Of a DNA stretch of 64,000 bases, positions 53,678 through 61,983 are shown one piece after another. Both the position numbers and the translations under genes were made by a program. The stretch comes from Mycolicibacterium hassiacum DSM 44199 (lineage in GTDB: Bacteria; Actinomycetota; Actinomycetes; Mycobacteriales; Mycobacteriaceae). The notes below the pieces were generated by a model. That model did no database searches, was not told where the DNA came from, and saw nothing but the letters and a program-made list of their open reading frames with translations. The stretch's first letter is position 1; every line of letters starts with the position of its first letter. The stretch spans positions 3,534,001 through 3,598,000 of the forward strand of contig NZ_LR026975.1 in NCBI RefSeq assembly GCF_900603025.1, written 5' to 3'.

Positions 53678-55098
53678 GCCTGCGCGGCGACGAGCCGTTC
53701 CCGAAAGCCGCCCGCAAGGCGCTCGGGGACACCCAGCTGCGCCGCAACATCGGGCACGCCACCCGCACCATCCGCACCAAACGCCTTGCCGCCGTTGCGG
53801 AATGCCCCGACTGGGAAGAGCTGCGCCGGGCCGGGGCGGCGATCAAGGACGAGGTGCTGGCCCGGCTGCCGGAGCTGCTCGAGGAGCTCGAGCGCAACGT
53901 CACCGCCCGCGGTGGGGTGGTGCACTGGGCGCGCGACGGCGCCGAGGCCAACGCCATCGTCACCGAACTGGTCCGCCGGGCCGGCACGACCGAGGTGGTC
54001 AAGGTGAAGTCCATGGCCACCGAGGAGATCGGGCTCAACGAGCACCTGCAGGCCGCCGGCATCGGTGTCACCGAGACCGACCTGGCCGCGCTGATCGTGC
54101 AGCTCGGCCACGACAAGCCGAGCCACATCCTGGTGCCGGCCATCCACCGCAACCGCGCCGAGATCCGGGAGATCTTCACCCGGGAGATGCCCGAGGTCAC
54201 CGAGCTCTCCGACGAGCCGCGGGAGCTGGCCATGGCCGCCAGGGCGCATCTGCGGCGAAAGTTCCTGTCCGCCAAGGTCGCGATCAGCGGCGCCAACTTC
54301 GGCATCGCCGAGACCGGCACGCTGGCCGTGGTGGAGTCCGAGGGCAACGGCCGGATGTGCCTGACCCTGCCGCGCACGCTGATCACCGTGCTGGGCATCG
54401 AGAAGCTGCTGCCGCGGTTCACCGACCTCGAGGTGTTCATGCAGCTGTTGCCCCGCTCCTCCACCGCCGAGCGGATGAACCCCTACACCTCCATGTGGAC
54501 CGGGGTGCATCCCGGCGACGGGCCGCAGGAGTTCCACCTGGTGCTGCTGGACAACGGCCGCTCCCGGGTGCTGGCCGACCCGGTGGGCCGCGACGCGCTG
54601 CGCTGCATCCGCTGCTCGGCGTGCCTGAACGTGTGCCCAGTCTACGAGCGCACCGGCGGGCACGCCTACGGCTCGGTGTACCCGGGGCCGATCGGGGCGA
54701 TCCTGTCCCCGCAGCTCACCGGAACCCGCGGGCATCACGACCCGAACGCCTCGCTGCCGTACGCCTCGTCGCTGTGCGGGGCGTGTTTCGACGCCTGCCC
54801 GGTGCGCATCGACATCCCGTCCATCCTGGTGCACCTGCGGGCCGCCCAGGTTGACGCCGAGCGCGGCGGGCTGCCGGGCGGGCAGGACCTGGCGATGCGG
54901 GCCGCCGCGTTCGCGATGGCCGGGCCGCGCCGGTTCGCCGCCGCCGAGGCGGTGCTGGGTGCGGGCCGTGCCCTGGCCGGCAGGGACCGCCGGATCACCA
55001 TGCTGCCCTGGCCGGCGTCGCGCTGGACCGCCAGCCGCGATGTGCCGGCCCCGCCGACCGAGACCTTCCGGCAGTGGTGGAGGCGCACCCGTGGCTGA
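53674..55098 (+). CDS. lutB: L-lactate oxidation iron-sulfur protein LutB
   Basis: The 474 residues have an N-terminal LUD domain (VKVKSMATEEIGLNEHL, GANFGIAETGTLAVVESEGN) followed by a ferredoxin-like region with two clusters, CIRCSACLNVCP and CGACFDACP, and a C-terminal tail. It transfers electrons from lactate oxidation. ATG 53674 overlaps the lutA stop; its own stop overlaps the lutC GTG. Confidence 0.92.
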   Translation: MSLRGDEPFPKAARKALGDTQLRRNIGHATRTIRTKRLAAVAECPDWEELRRAGAAIKDEVLARLPELLEELERNVTARGGVVHWARDGAEANAIVTELVRRAGTTEVVKVKSMATEEIGLNEHLQAAGIGVTETDLAALIVQLGHDKPSHILVPAIHRNRAEIREIFTREMPEVTELSDEPRELAMAARAHLRRKFLSAKVAISGANFGIAETGTLAVVESEGNGRMCLTLPRTLITVLGIEKLLPRFTDLEVFMQLLPRSSTAERMNPYTSMWTGVHPGDGPQEFHLVLLDNGRSRVLADPVGRDALRCIRCSACLNVCPVYERTGGHAYGSVYPGPIGAILSPQLTGTRGHHDPNASLPYASSLCGACFDACPVRIDIPSILVHLRAAQVDAERGGLPGGQDLAMRAAAFAMAGPRRFAAAEAVLGAGRALAGRDRRITMLPWPASRWTASRDVPAPPTETFRQWWRRTRG

Positions 55099-55699
55099 TG
55101 CGAGATCGGTTGTGCTGCAGCGTATCCGTGAGGCCCTGGCGGGCGCGCCGCCGGCACCCGTGCGGGTGCCGCGCGACTACGACCGCGCGCCGCTGACCGG
55201 GCCCGCGGATGTGGCGCGGTTCGCCGAGGCCGTGAGCGAGTACCGGGCCCGGGTGCACCGCATCGGCCCGGGCGAGATCGCCGCCACGGTGGCGCGGCTG
55301 ACCGCCGGTCCGGTGGTGGTCCCGCCGGATCTGCCGCCCGAGTGGGTGGCCGGGGTGGCGACCCGGGTGGACCACCCGCCGCTGACGGTCGACGAGCTCG
55401 ACGCGCTGCCGGCGGTGCTGACCGGCTGCGCGGTGGGCATCGCCGCGACCGGCACCATCGTGCTCGACGCCGGGCCCGGTCAGGGCCGGCGCGCCATCAC
55501 CCTGGTGCCCGACCATCACATCTGCGTGGTGGGTACCGATCAGATCGTCGATACCGTGCCGCAGGCGTTCGCGGCGCTCGACCCGTCCCGGCCGCTGACC
55601 TTCGTCTCCGGGCCGAGCGCGACCAGCGACATCGAGCTCAACCGGGTCGAGGGGGTGCACGGGCCGCGCACGCTCGACGTGCTCGTCGTGCAGCGATGA
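55091..55699 (+). CDS. lutC: L-lactate oxidation protein LutC
   Basis: The 202-residue LUD-domain protein has CAVGIAATGTIVLDAG, ITLVPDHHICVVGTDQIV and SGPSATSDIELNRVEGVHG (typical LutC end). It completes the lutABC set. GTG 55091 overlaps the lutB stop by eight bases. The N terminus carries the usual LutC helix SVVLQRIREALAG. Confidence 0.9.
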   Translation: MADARSVVLQRIREALAGAPPAPVRVPRDYDRAPLTGPADVARFAEAVSEYRARVHRIGPGEIAATVARLTAGPVVVPPDLPPEWVAGVATRVDHPPLTVDELDALPAVLTGCAVGIAATGTIVLDAGPGQGRRAITLVPDHHICVVGTDQIVDTVPQAFAALDPSRPLTFVSGPSATSDIELNRVEGVHGPRTLDVLVVQR

Positions 55700-55723
55700 C
55701 GAATCCGCGCCCGCTGCAACGGG

Positions 55724-56482
55724 TTACCGCGAAGCCGGCCGGAGCAGGTAGGTGTCCATGATCCAGCCGTGCCGCTCGCGGGCCGCCGCGCGCAGTTCGG
55801 TGATCTTGTCGCCGACCTCACCGACGGTACCGGCGACCAGGATCTCGTCCGGGGTGCCGAGGTAGGCGCCCCACCAGATCCTGGTGTCGGGCGGGCAGAC
55901 CCGGAACGAGCACTCGCCGTCGAGCATCACCACCGCATCCCCGGTCAGCCCGTGGGTCCGCAGCTGCCGCCCGGTGGTGATCAGCACCGGTTCACCGACC
56001 TCGTTGAGCGGGATCCGGTGCCGGGCGGTGAGCGCCTGGATCGCGGTGATGCCGGGGATCACGTCGTAGTCGATGTCGACGTGCGCCGAGACGGTCTCCA
56101 GGATCCGCAGCGTGCTGTCGTAGAGCGACGGATCGCCCCAGGCCAGGAACGCGCCGACGTCGCCGGGGCCGAGCTCCGAGGCGATCGCGTCGGCCCACAG
56201 CCGGGCCCGGCGGGCGTGCCAGTCGGCGACCGCCTGCCGGTAGGCCGGGGTGTCGGGGGCGACCCGGTTGCGCGGAGGGTCGGGCAACTCGACGAAGCGG
56301 TACCCGGGTTCGCGGATGAACCGTTCGCAGATCAGCCGGCGCAGCGCCACCAGCTCGTCCTTCGCCTCGCCCTTGTCCATCACGAAGAACACCCGGGTGT
56401 CGTTGAGCGCCGCCACCGCCTGCGCGGTCACGTAATCGGGGTCGCCGGCCCCGATGCCGATGACGTGGATCCGTCGGGTCAC
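55724..56482 (-). CDS. cobF: Precorrin-6A synthase (deacetylating) CobF
   Basis: The SAM-dependent methyltransferase methylates C-1 of precorrin-5 with loss of acetate in aerobic cobalamin synthesis. The 252 residues show RIHVIGIGAGDPDYVTAQAV (SAM site), FLAWGDPSLYDSTLRI, DVIPGITAIQALTARHRIPL and TTGRQL. The GTG at 56482 gives MTRRIHVIG without a strong ribosome-binding site; a longer frame reaches into the divergent promoter. No other cob gene is adjacent. As I recall, M. tuberculosis has lost cobF by deletion here. Confidence 0.9.
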   Translation of the reverse strand: MTRRIHVIGIGAGDPDYVTAQAVAALNDTRVFFVMDKGEAKDELVALRRLICERFIREPGYRFVELPDPPRNRVAPDTPAYRQAVADWHARRARLWADAIASELGPGDVGAFLAWGDPSLYDSTLRILETVSAHVDIDYDVIPGITAIQALTARHRIPLNEVGEPVLITTGRQLRTHGLTGDAVVMLDGECSFRVCPPDTRIWWGAYLGTPDEILVAGTVGEVGDKITELRAAARERHGWIMDTYLLRPASR

Positions 56483-56509
56483 CCGAGCGAGTATGCCACT
56501 GACCAGCAG

Positions 56510-56538
56510 ATACCTCAGGTACCCAGTACCGGCGGTAT
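56510..56538. promoter_or_regulatory. Nested 29-bp dyad between cobF and the diiron oxygenase gene
   Basis: ATACC-tca-GGTAC-cca-GTACC-ggc-GGTAT is a fully symmetric pair of nested inverted repeats centred on CCA. It is the only strong dyad in the 113-base divergent gap and looks like a TetR-type operator able to control one or both genes. Confidence 0.55.
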
Positions 56539-56595
56539 TGACTTCGCTCCCGGCGGGCCGTACGTTGACGCGCAAGGCGACCGAGGAGGACGCGC

Positions 56596-57510
56596 ATGAC
56601 TGCGACCACGACGGCATCCACATCGGCACCCACCCGCCACCAGTTCGCCGAACGACTGCTGCAGGGCTCGGTCAAGAAGTCCTACGCCCCGGTCGTGGAC
56701 GTCGACTGGGACGCCCCGCTGGACGACGACAAGTTCTTCCTGCCGCCCCGAACGGTCTCGCTCTACGGCACACCGCTGTGGGAGGCGATGACGCGCGAAC
56801 AGCGGATCGAACTGTCGCGCCAGGAGTTCGTCAACACGCTGTCGGCGGGCATCTGGTTCGAGAACATCCTCAACCAGGCGCTGCTGCGCAAGATGATGCA
56901 CCGCGATCCCACCGCAGCCACCACGCATTACGCGTTGACCGAACTCGGTGACGAGACCCGCCACATGGTGATGTTCGGCAAGGCGATCACCAAGGTGGGC
57001 GGAACACCGGTGCGGCCCAAGCTGTATCAGCGTGTGCTCATCAACGCGCTGCCGCTGGTGCTGCAGGGGCCGCTGCTGTGGGTGGCGGCGCTGATCGGCG
57101 AGGAGATCTTCGACGCACTGCAGCGCCAGATGATGGACGACGAGGATCTGCAGCCGATGGTGCAGCGGCTCATGCGGATTCACGTCACCGAGGAGGCCCG
57201 TCACATCCAGTTCGCCCGCGACGGGTTGCGCAAGCGGGTTCCGCACATGCGACGGCTGCCCAAGCTCTTCGTCGCCAACGTGCACGGCCTCGGCGGCTAC
57301 GTGTTCCGGTATCTGTTCGACAATAAGGTGCAGTACCGCCGGATGGGTCTCGACTCCCGGGCCACCCGGCGCGTCGCCCGCCGCAATCCCAACCGGCACG
57401 AAACCCAGGTGCAGGGGTTCGCGCCGCTGGCCGCGTTCCTCGAGGAGATCGGTCTGATGGGGCCGATCGCCCGCCGCATGTGGCGCCGCAGCGGGTTCCT
57501 GCCGCGATGA
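56596..57510 (+). CDS. AurF-like diiron oxygenase
   Basis: The 304-residue all-helical protein has the metal-ligand pattern of p-aminobenzoate N-oxygenase AurF: a Glu in SRQEFVNTLSAGIWFENIL, E-x6-H type ELGDETRHMVMFGK, LIGEEIFDALQ, and RIHVTEEARHIQFAR. Relatives oxidise amines to nitro groups or desaturate/hydroxylate lipids. ATG 56596 has GAGGAGG seven bases upstream. It is coupled by a 4-base overlap to the DUF4873 gene. Substrate unknown. Confidence 0.8.
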   Translation: MTATTTASTSAPTRHQFAERLLQGSVKKSYAPVVDVDWDAPLDDDKFFLPPRTVSLYGTPLWEAMTREQRIELSRQEFVNTLSAGIWFENILNQALLRKMMHRDPTAATTHYALTELGDETRHMVMFGKAITKVGGTPVRPKLYQRVLINALPLVLQGPLLWVAALIGEEIFDALQRQMMDDEDLQPMVQRLMRIHVTEEARHIQFARDGLRKRVPHMRRLPKLFVANVHGLGGYVFRYLFDNKVQYRRMGLDSRATRRVARRNPNRHETQVQGFAPLAAFLEEIGLMGPIARRMWRRSGFLPR

Positions 57511-57803
57511 CCCCCGACTACGACGGGCCGGCTCAGCTGCGGATCGCCGGCGAACCGCAGACCGAGGTGCGTGCCCGGCTGACCGGGCACCTGGATCCGA
57601 TCGACGGCAGATTCCATTGGCGCGGAATGGTTTTCGGACTACCGGAGGATATCCGGTTACCGCAGGACGTCGCGGTGATCGTCGAACGGTGCGCCGAGGG
57701 GCGGCTGACCGAACGCACCCCGTGGGGCAGCTACATCGTGGCCGGCGTCGGCGCGCCGCCGTACCAGCTACTGGAGGCCGCCGAATCGAGTCGGGCCGGG
57801 TAA
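57507..57803 (+). CDS. DUF4873 protein
   Basis: The 98-residue protein reads YDGPAQLRIAGEPQTEVRARL, GHLDPIDGRFHWRGMVFGL and TPWGSYIVAGVGAPPYQL. This small beta-rich DUF4873 domain is often found fused to or beside flavin monooxygenases. The start ATG overlaps the diiron oxygenase stop (ATGA), so the two are translated together. It may be an accessory or electron-transfer-related subunit; that is inference. Confidence 0.75.
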   Translation: MTPDYDGPAQLRIAGEPQTEVRARLTGHLDPIDGRFHWRGMVFGLPEDIRLPQDVAVIVERCAEGRLTERTPWGSYIVAGVGAPPYQLLEAAESSRAG

Positions 57804-57900
57804 GCACGGCCCCGGCCGGACGCCGAGTGTGCGGATTCGTCCGCGACACGCCGTGCGGGTGTCCGCAGACGCACGGTCACCAAGTCTCCGGGCAGCCAGG

Positions 57901-57961
57901 TCTTGCCGGGGCCTCTTACCGGGGCCTCTTGCGGGGCCTCTTGCGGGGCCTCTTGCCGGGG
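57901..57961 (+). repeat. 12-13 bp tandem repeat before the second KstR-box gene
   Basis: About five imperfect units built on TCTTGC(C)GGGGCC, two of them identical (TCTTGCGGGGCC), end 24 bases before the KstR operator. It lies outside any supported gene. Confidence 0.8.
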
Positions 57962-57984
57962 CGCGAACTCGCCATTGTGAAAAC

Positions 57985-57998
57985 TAGAACACGTTCTA
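57985..57998. promoter_or_regulatory. KstR operator TAGAACACGTTCTA
   Basis: Identical to the operator at 35218-35231 and an exact fit to TnnAACnnGTTnnA. It ends 10 bases before the start codon of the oxidoreductase gene. Confidence 0.87.
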
Positions 57999-58008
57999 CT
58001 ATGGGGCG

Positions 58009-58890
58009 ATGCGGTTCACGTATGCCGAGGCAATGACCGACCCGACCTACTACATCCCGCTGGCGCAGGCGGCGGAGGCGGCCGGGTACCACGCGATGAC
58101 GATCGCCGACAGCATCGCCTACCCCTACGAGTCCGACGCGAAGTACCCCTACACGCCCGACGGGAACCGGGAGTTCCTCGACGGCAAACCGTTCGTCGAG
58201 GCGTTCGCGCTGGCCGGCGCGCTGCTGGCGGTGACCAAGACGCTGCGGTTCAACTTCTTCGTGCTCAAGCTGCCGATCCGGCCGCCCGCTCTGGTGGCCA
58301 AGCAGGCAGGGTCGCTGGCCGCGGTGTTCGGCAACCGGCTGGGGCTGGGTGTGGGCACCAGCCCGTGGCCGGAGGACTACGAGATCATGGGGGTGCCGTT
58401 CGCCAAGCGCGGCAAGCGGATGGACGAGTGCATCGACATCATCCGCGGCCTGACCACCGGCGAGTACTTCGAGTACCACGGCGAGTTCTACGACATCCCG
58501 AAGATCAAGATGACCCCGGCGCCGTCGAAGCCGATCCCGATCCTGGTCGGCGGGCATGCCGATGCCGCGCTGCGCCGGGCCGCTCGCAACGACGGCTGGA
58601 TGCACGGCGGCGGCGACCTCGACGATCCCTCCGCGCTCGATCGACTGTTGGAGCGGCTCAAGCGGTTCCGCGAGGAGGAGGGCCGCACCGGCGACGACTT
58701 CGAGATCCACGTGATGTCGCTGGACGCCTACACCCCCGACGGGATCAAACGCCTCGAGGACAAGGGCGTCACCGACGTCATCGTGGGCTTCCGGGTGCCC
58801 TACGCCAAGGGCCCGGACACCGAACCGCTCGAGAAGAAGATCGCCAACCTGGAGCGGTTCGCCGAGAACGTCATCGCCAAGGTCAATTAG
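58009..58890 (+). CDS. LLM-class flavin-dependent oxidoreductase (Rv0940c-type)
   Basis: The 293-residue luciferase-like protein reads MRFTYAEAMTDPTYYIPLAQAA, SLAAVFGNRLGLGVGTSPWPED, GKRMDECIDIIRGLTTGEYFEYHG and KPIPILVGGHADAALRRAAR. It is probably F420- or FMN-dependent. The KstR operator immediately upstream places it in the sterol-catabolism regulon, which I recall also holds for Rv0940c. The ATG at 58009 gives the family N terminus. It shares operator sequence and spacing with the LLM gene at 35240 but is only distantly similar in protein sequence. Confidence 0.85.
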   Translation: MRFTYAEAMTDPTYYIPLAQAAEAAGYHAMTIADSIAYPYESDAKYPYTPDGNREFLDGKPFVEAFALAGALLAVTKTLRFNFFVLKLPIRPPALVAKQAGSLAAVFGNRLGLGVGTSPWPEDYEIMGVPFAKRGKRMDECIDIIRGLTTGEYFEYHGEFYDIPKIKMTPAPSKPIPILVGGHADAALRRAARNDGWMHGGGDLDDPSALDRLLERLKRFREEEGRTGDDFEIHVMSLDAYTPDGIKRLEDKGVTDVIVGFRVPYAKGPDTEPLEKKIANLERFAENVIAKVN

Positions 58891-58923
58891 CCGCACCCAC
58901 CGCGTGGAAACCGACCGGGGCCG

Positions 58924-59943
58924 TCAACCGTTTCGCAGCGTGGTGTGCGGGCTCTGCCCGTAGGTCTGGCGGTACAGCGCCGCGAATCGTCCGGTGTGGG
59001 CGAATCCCCAGCGTGCGGCGATGCCGGCGACGGTATCGATCGTCGGGTCGGCGGCCAGCAGGTCCTGGTGGGCGCAGTGCAGGCGCAGCCGGCGCAGGTA
59101 CTGCAGCGGGGTGATGTCGAGGTGGCGGCGGAACATGTACTGCACCGCCCGCGGCGTGACCCGCACCGCATCGGCGATGTCGGCCACGCCGATGTCGTTT
59201 CCGACGTTGCTCTCGATGTACTCGATGGCGCGCCGCAGCAGCGTCGGCGCATGGTCGGCCCGGTCGAACGGCGACGAGGCGCCGGTCGCGGTGTTCGGGA
59301 ACGCCGCCAGCGTGGCCGCGGCCAGCAGCCGGCACAGCTCCCCGAGCACCAGCGGCGTGGCCGCCACATCGTCGGCCAGCACCGACACGGCGTACCGAAC
59401 GGTGGTCTTCCACACCTGTTCGCTCGCCGCGTCGACCGGGATCAGGCTGGTGAATCGCACCGGCAGCGGGCCCTGGCCGCTCGGCAGACCGGTGGCGACG
59501 CCGGCGATCAGCGCGGGATCCAGCAGCACCGTGGTCGCGTGCAGATCCTCGGAGCGCACCCGGTGCGGCAGGTCGGGCTGGGTCGGCGCGGTGATACCGC
59601 CGGCGGTGGCACTGCTCGACAGCGTGGCGCAGGTGCCCTCGATCCGCCCTCGATGGGCCCACACCACCGAGAACCTGCCCAGCGGATCGGGCGCGGCCTC
59701 GACACATCCGGCGCTGTAGAGCTCGTCGAGCGTGAGCGGGCCGACCGTCACCCGCCGGTGTTTCAACAACGGGCCCGCCGGCCTGTCCGCACGCCATGCC
59801 AGCCGCAGCAGCACCCCGTAGGCGCCCTCGAGGAACTCGTCGGCGACCGTCACGTCGGAGATCTCGATCCGGCTGCGCCTGGGACCACACGTCGTGCTGT
59901 CTATTCGGACCACCTCGCCGACGCGCATCGGATCCGGAAGCAT
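58924..59943 (-). CDS. AraC-family transcriptional regulator
   Basis: The 339-residue protein has an N-terminal ligand/dimer domain and a C-terminal AraC double helix-turn-helix (IGVADIADAVRVTPRAVQYMFRRHL; AGIAARWGFAHTGRFAALYRQTYGQSP). The layout with RHLDITPLQYLRRLRLH is typical of mycobacterial regulators of this type. ATG 59943 is the likeliest start; ATG 59928 is possible. It is convergent with the LLM gene and divergent from the small secreted protein. Target unknown. Confidence 0.82.
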   Translation of the reverse strand: MLPDPMRVGEVVRIDSTTCGPRRSRIEISDVTVADEFLEGAYGVLLRLAWRADRPAGPLLKHRRVTVGPLTLDELYSAGCVEAAPDPLGRFSVVWAHRGRIEGTCATLSSSATAGGITAPTQPDLPHRVRSEDLHATTVLLDPALIAGVATGLPSGQGPLPVRFTSLIPVDAASEQVWKTTVRYAVSVLADDVAATPLVLGELCRLLAAATLAAFPNTATGASSPFDRADHAPTLLRRAIEYIESNVGNDIGVADIADAVRVTPRAVQYMFRRHLDITPLQYLRRLRLHCAHQDLLAADPTIDTVAGIAARWGFAHTGRFAALYRQTYGQSPHTTLRNG

Positions 59944-60181
59944 GCGTCTCAACTTCCGTTGGCGTCATGGTACGTCGTCGGCTCCGCGGTTTGGGGCGTG
60001 TGCGAGTGATCATGTCGCGGAACCGGATCCAACCATCGGCCGATGGCCGCAGCTGGGCCGGATCACCTAGCACACCTACATGCGAACCCGTTGGCGGGCA
60101 AGCAATTCATAGCGTGCTCATATCTTTTGCGTTCGCTATGAGGATCGTTCCCGGTCGCTGAAACGCTTCTAGGTTGATGTC

Positions 60182-60478
60182 ATGAAATCCTGTCTCAGCC
60201 TTGGAATCACCTCAGCGATCGTCGGCGCCGGAGGGATCGCGCTGGCCGGCGTGGTCTCCGCGGCGCCGACCGGCCCGTCACCGGCCGAAGACACCATCCG
60301 CACACTGCAGTCCAGCGGCTACACCGTGCTCGTCAACCGCACCGGCTCGAAACCGCTGTCGCAGTGCACAGTCAAGCAGGTGCGCCAGGGGGTGACCCAC
60401 GAAATCCTCGACACCCGGGGCACCGACATCAAACCGCTGATCATCTCCGACGTCGTCTATGTCGACCTGACCTGCTGA
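60182..60478 (+). CDS. Small secreted protein
   Basis: The 98-residue protein has a Sec signal peptide (MKSCLSLGITSAIVGAGGIA..., cleavage after VVSA about 27) and a mature domain PSPAEDTIRTLQSSGYTVLV, VNRTGSKPLSQCTV, ending IISDVVYVDLTC, with two cysteines that could form a disulfide. This resembles a family of small mycobacterial exported proteins of unknown function. It overlaps the end of the convergent histidine kinase gene by 22 bases. Confidence 0.75.
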   Translation: MKSCLSLGITSAIVGAGGIALAGVVSAAPTGPSPAEDTIRTLQSSGYTVLVNRTGSKPLSQCTVKQVRQGVTHEILDTRGTDIKPLIISDVVYVDLTC

Positions 60479-61983
60479 GCGGTCCGCCCGGCACCGCGTT
60501 CCCCCGCCTCGGTCAGCGGTAGCCGGATCGTGAAAGTCGTTGTTCCCGAGGCGGACTGAGCCTCGATCGAGCCGCAGTGCGCCTCCACGATCGACGCCGC
60601 GATCGACAGACCCAACCCGAAGCTGCCCGCCTCCCGGGACCGCGACTTGTCGGCACGCATGAAGCGTTCGAACAGATGCGGCAGCAGTTCCGGGTCGATG
60701 CCGGGTCCGTCGTCGCTGACCCGCACCTCGACGCAATTCCCGTCTGCGCCGCCCCCGGCGCTGACCACGGTGCTGACCGTGGTGCCGGCGGGCGTGTGCA
60801 CCCGCGCGTTGGACAGCAGGTTGGCGATCGCCTGGTGCAGCCGCGCCCGGTCGCCGCGCACCCAGACCGGATGGTCGGGTATGTCGGTGAGCCACCGATG
60901 CGTCGGCGCGGACACCGCCGCGTCGCTGACCGCGTCGGCGACGACGTCGGTGATGTCGAGGTCGGCCTTCTCCAGGTCGTGCCCCTCGTCGAGGCGGGCC
61001 AGCAACAGCAGATCCGATACCAGTTCGTTCATGCGGCGCGCCTCGGACTCGATCCGCGCCAGCGAGTACTCGGTGGTCTCCGGCAGTACCGCGCTGTCCT
61101 GGCGGGTCAGCTCGGCGTAGCCCTGGATGGCCGCCAGCGGTGTGCGCAGTTCGTGGCTGGCGTCGGTGATGAATCGACGCATCCTCCGGTCGGAGGCCGC
61201 GACATCGCCGAGGGCGCGTTCCACGTGGTCGAGCAGTCGGTTCATGGTCTCCCCGACCTGGCCCACCTCGGTGCAGGGGTCGGTGTGGCAGTCCGGCACC
61301 CGCGGGGCGATGGTCGGGTGGTCGCGGTCGAGCGGGAGGGCGGCGACCTCGGCCGCAGTGGCGGCGACCCGCCGCAGCGGCCGCAGCGCGTAGCGGACGA
61401 GCAGCACCGTCCCCACCGCGGTCACCAGCAGCGCCAGCGCGGTCATCGCGGCGACGATCGCCGTCTCCTGGGTCACGGCGGTCTGGGCCGGTTCCAACGA
61501 CACCGCGGTCATCAACCGCTCGTCGCCGTCGCCGGGGCGGATCTCCATCAGGTAGTCGCCGAGCCCGGGCAGTTCGACGGTGTGCCGGCCGATCCCGAGG
61601 GCGGCCAGCGCCGGGATCTCGGCGACGACCTCCGCCGGCGCGGGCCCCGCCTCGCCGTCGAGGAAGACCGCCGAGTCGACGACCCGCCCTTCCTGGATCA
61701 GCGCGATGACGTTGCCCGGTGCCTGACCGACCACCTGGGTGAGCGGCTTCATCGCCTTCGGCGGCGGCTTCTCGCCACCCGGCATTGGCGTGGACCGGAA
61801 CTTGGTGACGCTGTAGCTGAACCCGTCGGCCGAGGCCGTCAACTGGGTGTCGATCAACCCGGACAATGCGTGGCGCAGCGTGAGCACCGACAACACGCCG
61901 ACCGCCAGCAGCACCACCGCCACCACGGCCGACACCCCGACGACGAGTTGACGGCGCAACGTCCAGGTACGCCAGCAGCTCAT
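60457..61983 (-). CDS. Sensor histidine kinase (TcrY/TrcS-like)
   Basis: The 508 residues show membrane segment 1 (VVGVSAVVAVVLLAVGVLSVL), an extracytoplasmic sensor of about 130 residues, membrane segment 2 (IVAAMTALALLVTAVGTVLLV), HAMP, phospho-acceptor His in TDASHELRTPLAAIQGY, then N box (ANLLSNARVHTPAG), DDGPGIDPE and FGLGLSIAASIVEAH. Its start overlaps the response regulator stop by four bases (ATGA). I cannot tell the TcrY and TrcS types apart with certainty; the signal is unknown. Confidence 0.88.
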   Translation of the reverse strand: MSCWRTWTLRRQLVVGVSAVVAVVLLAVGVLSVLTLRHALSGLIDTQLTASADGFSYSVTKFRSTPMPGGEKPPPKAMKPLTQVVGQAPGNVIALIQEGRVVDSAVFLDGEAGPAPAEVVAEIPALAALGIGRHTVELPGLGDYLMEIRPGDGDERLMTAVSLEPAQTAVTQETAIVAAMTALALLVTAVGTVLLVRYALRPLRRVAATAAEVAALPLDRDHPTIAPRVPDCHTDPCTEVGQVGETMNRLLDHVERALGDVAASDRRMRRFITDASHELRTPLAAIQGYAELTRQDSAVLPETTEYSLARIESEARRMNELVSDLLLLARLDEGHDLEKADLDITDVVADAVSDAAVSAPTHRWLTDIPDHPVWVRGDRARLHQAIANLLSNARVHTPAGTTVSTVVSAGGGADGNCVEVRVSDDGPGIDPELLPHLFERFMRADKSRSREAGSFGLGLSIAASIVEAHCGSIEAQSASGTTTFTIRLPLTEAGERGAGRTAQQVRST

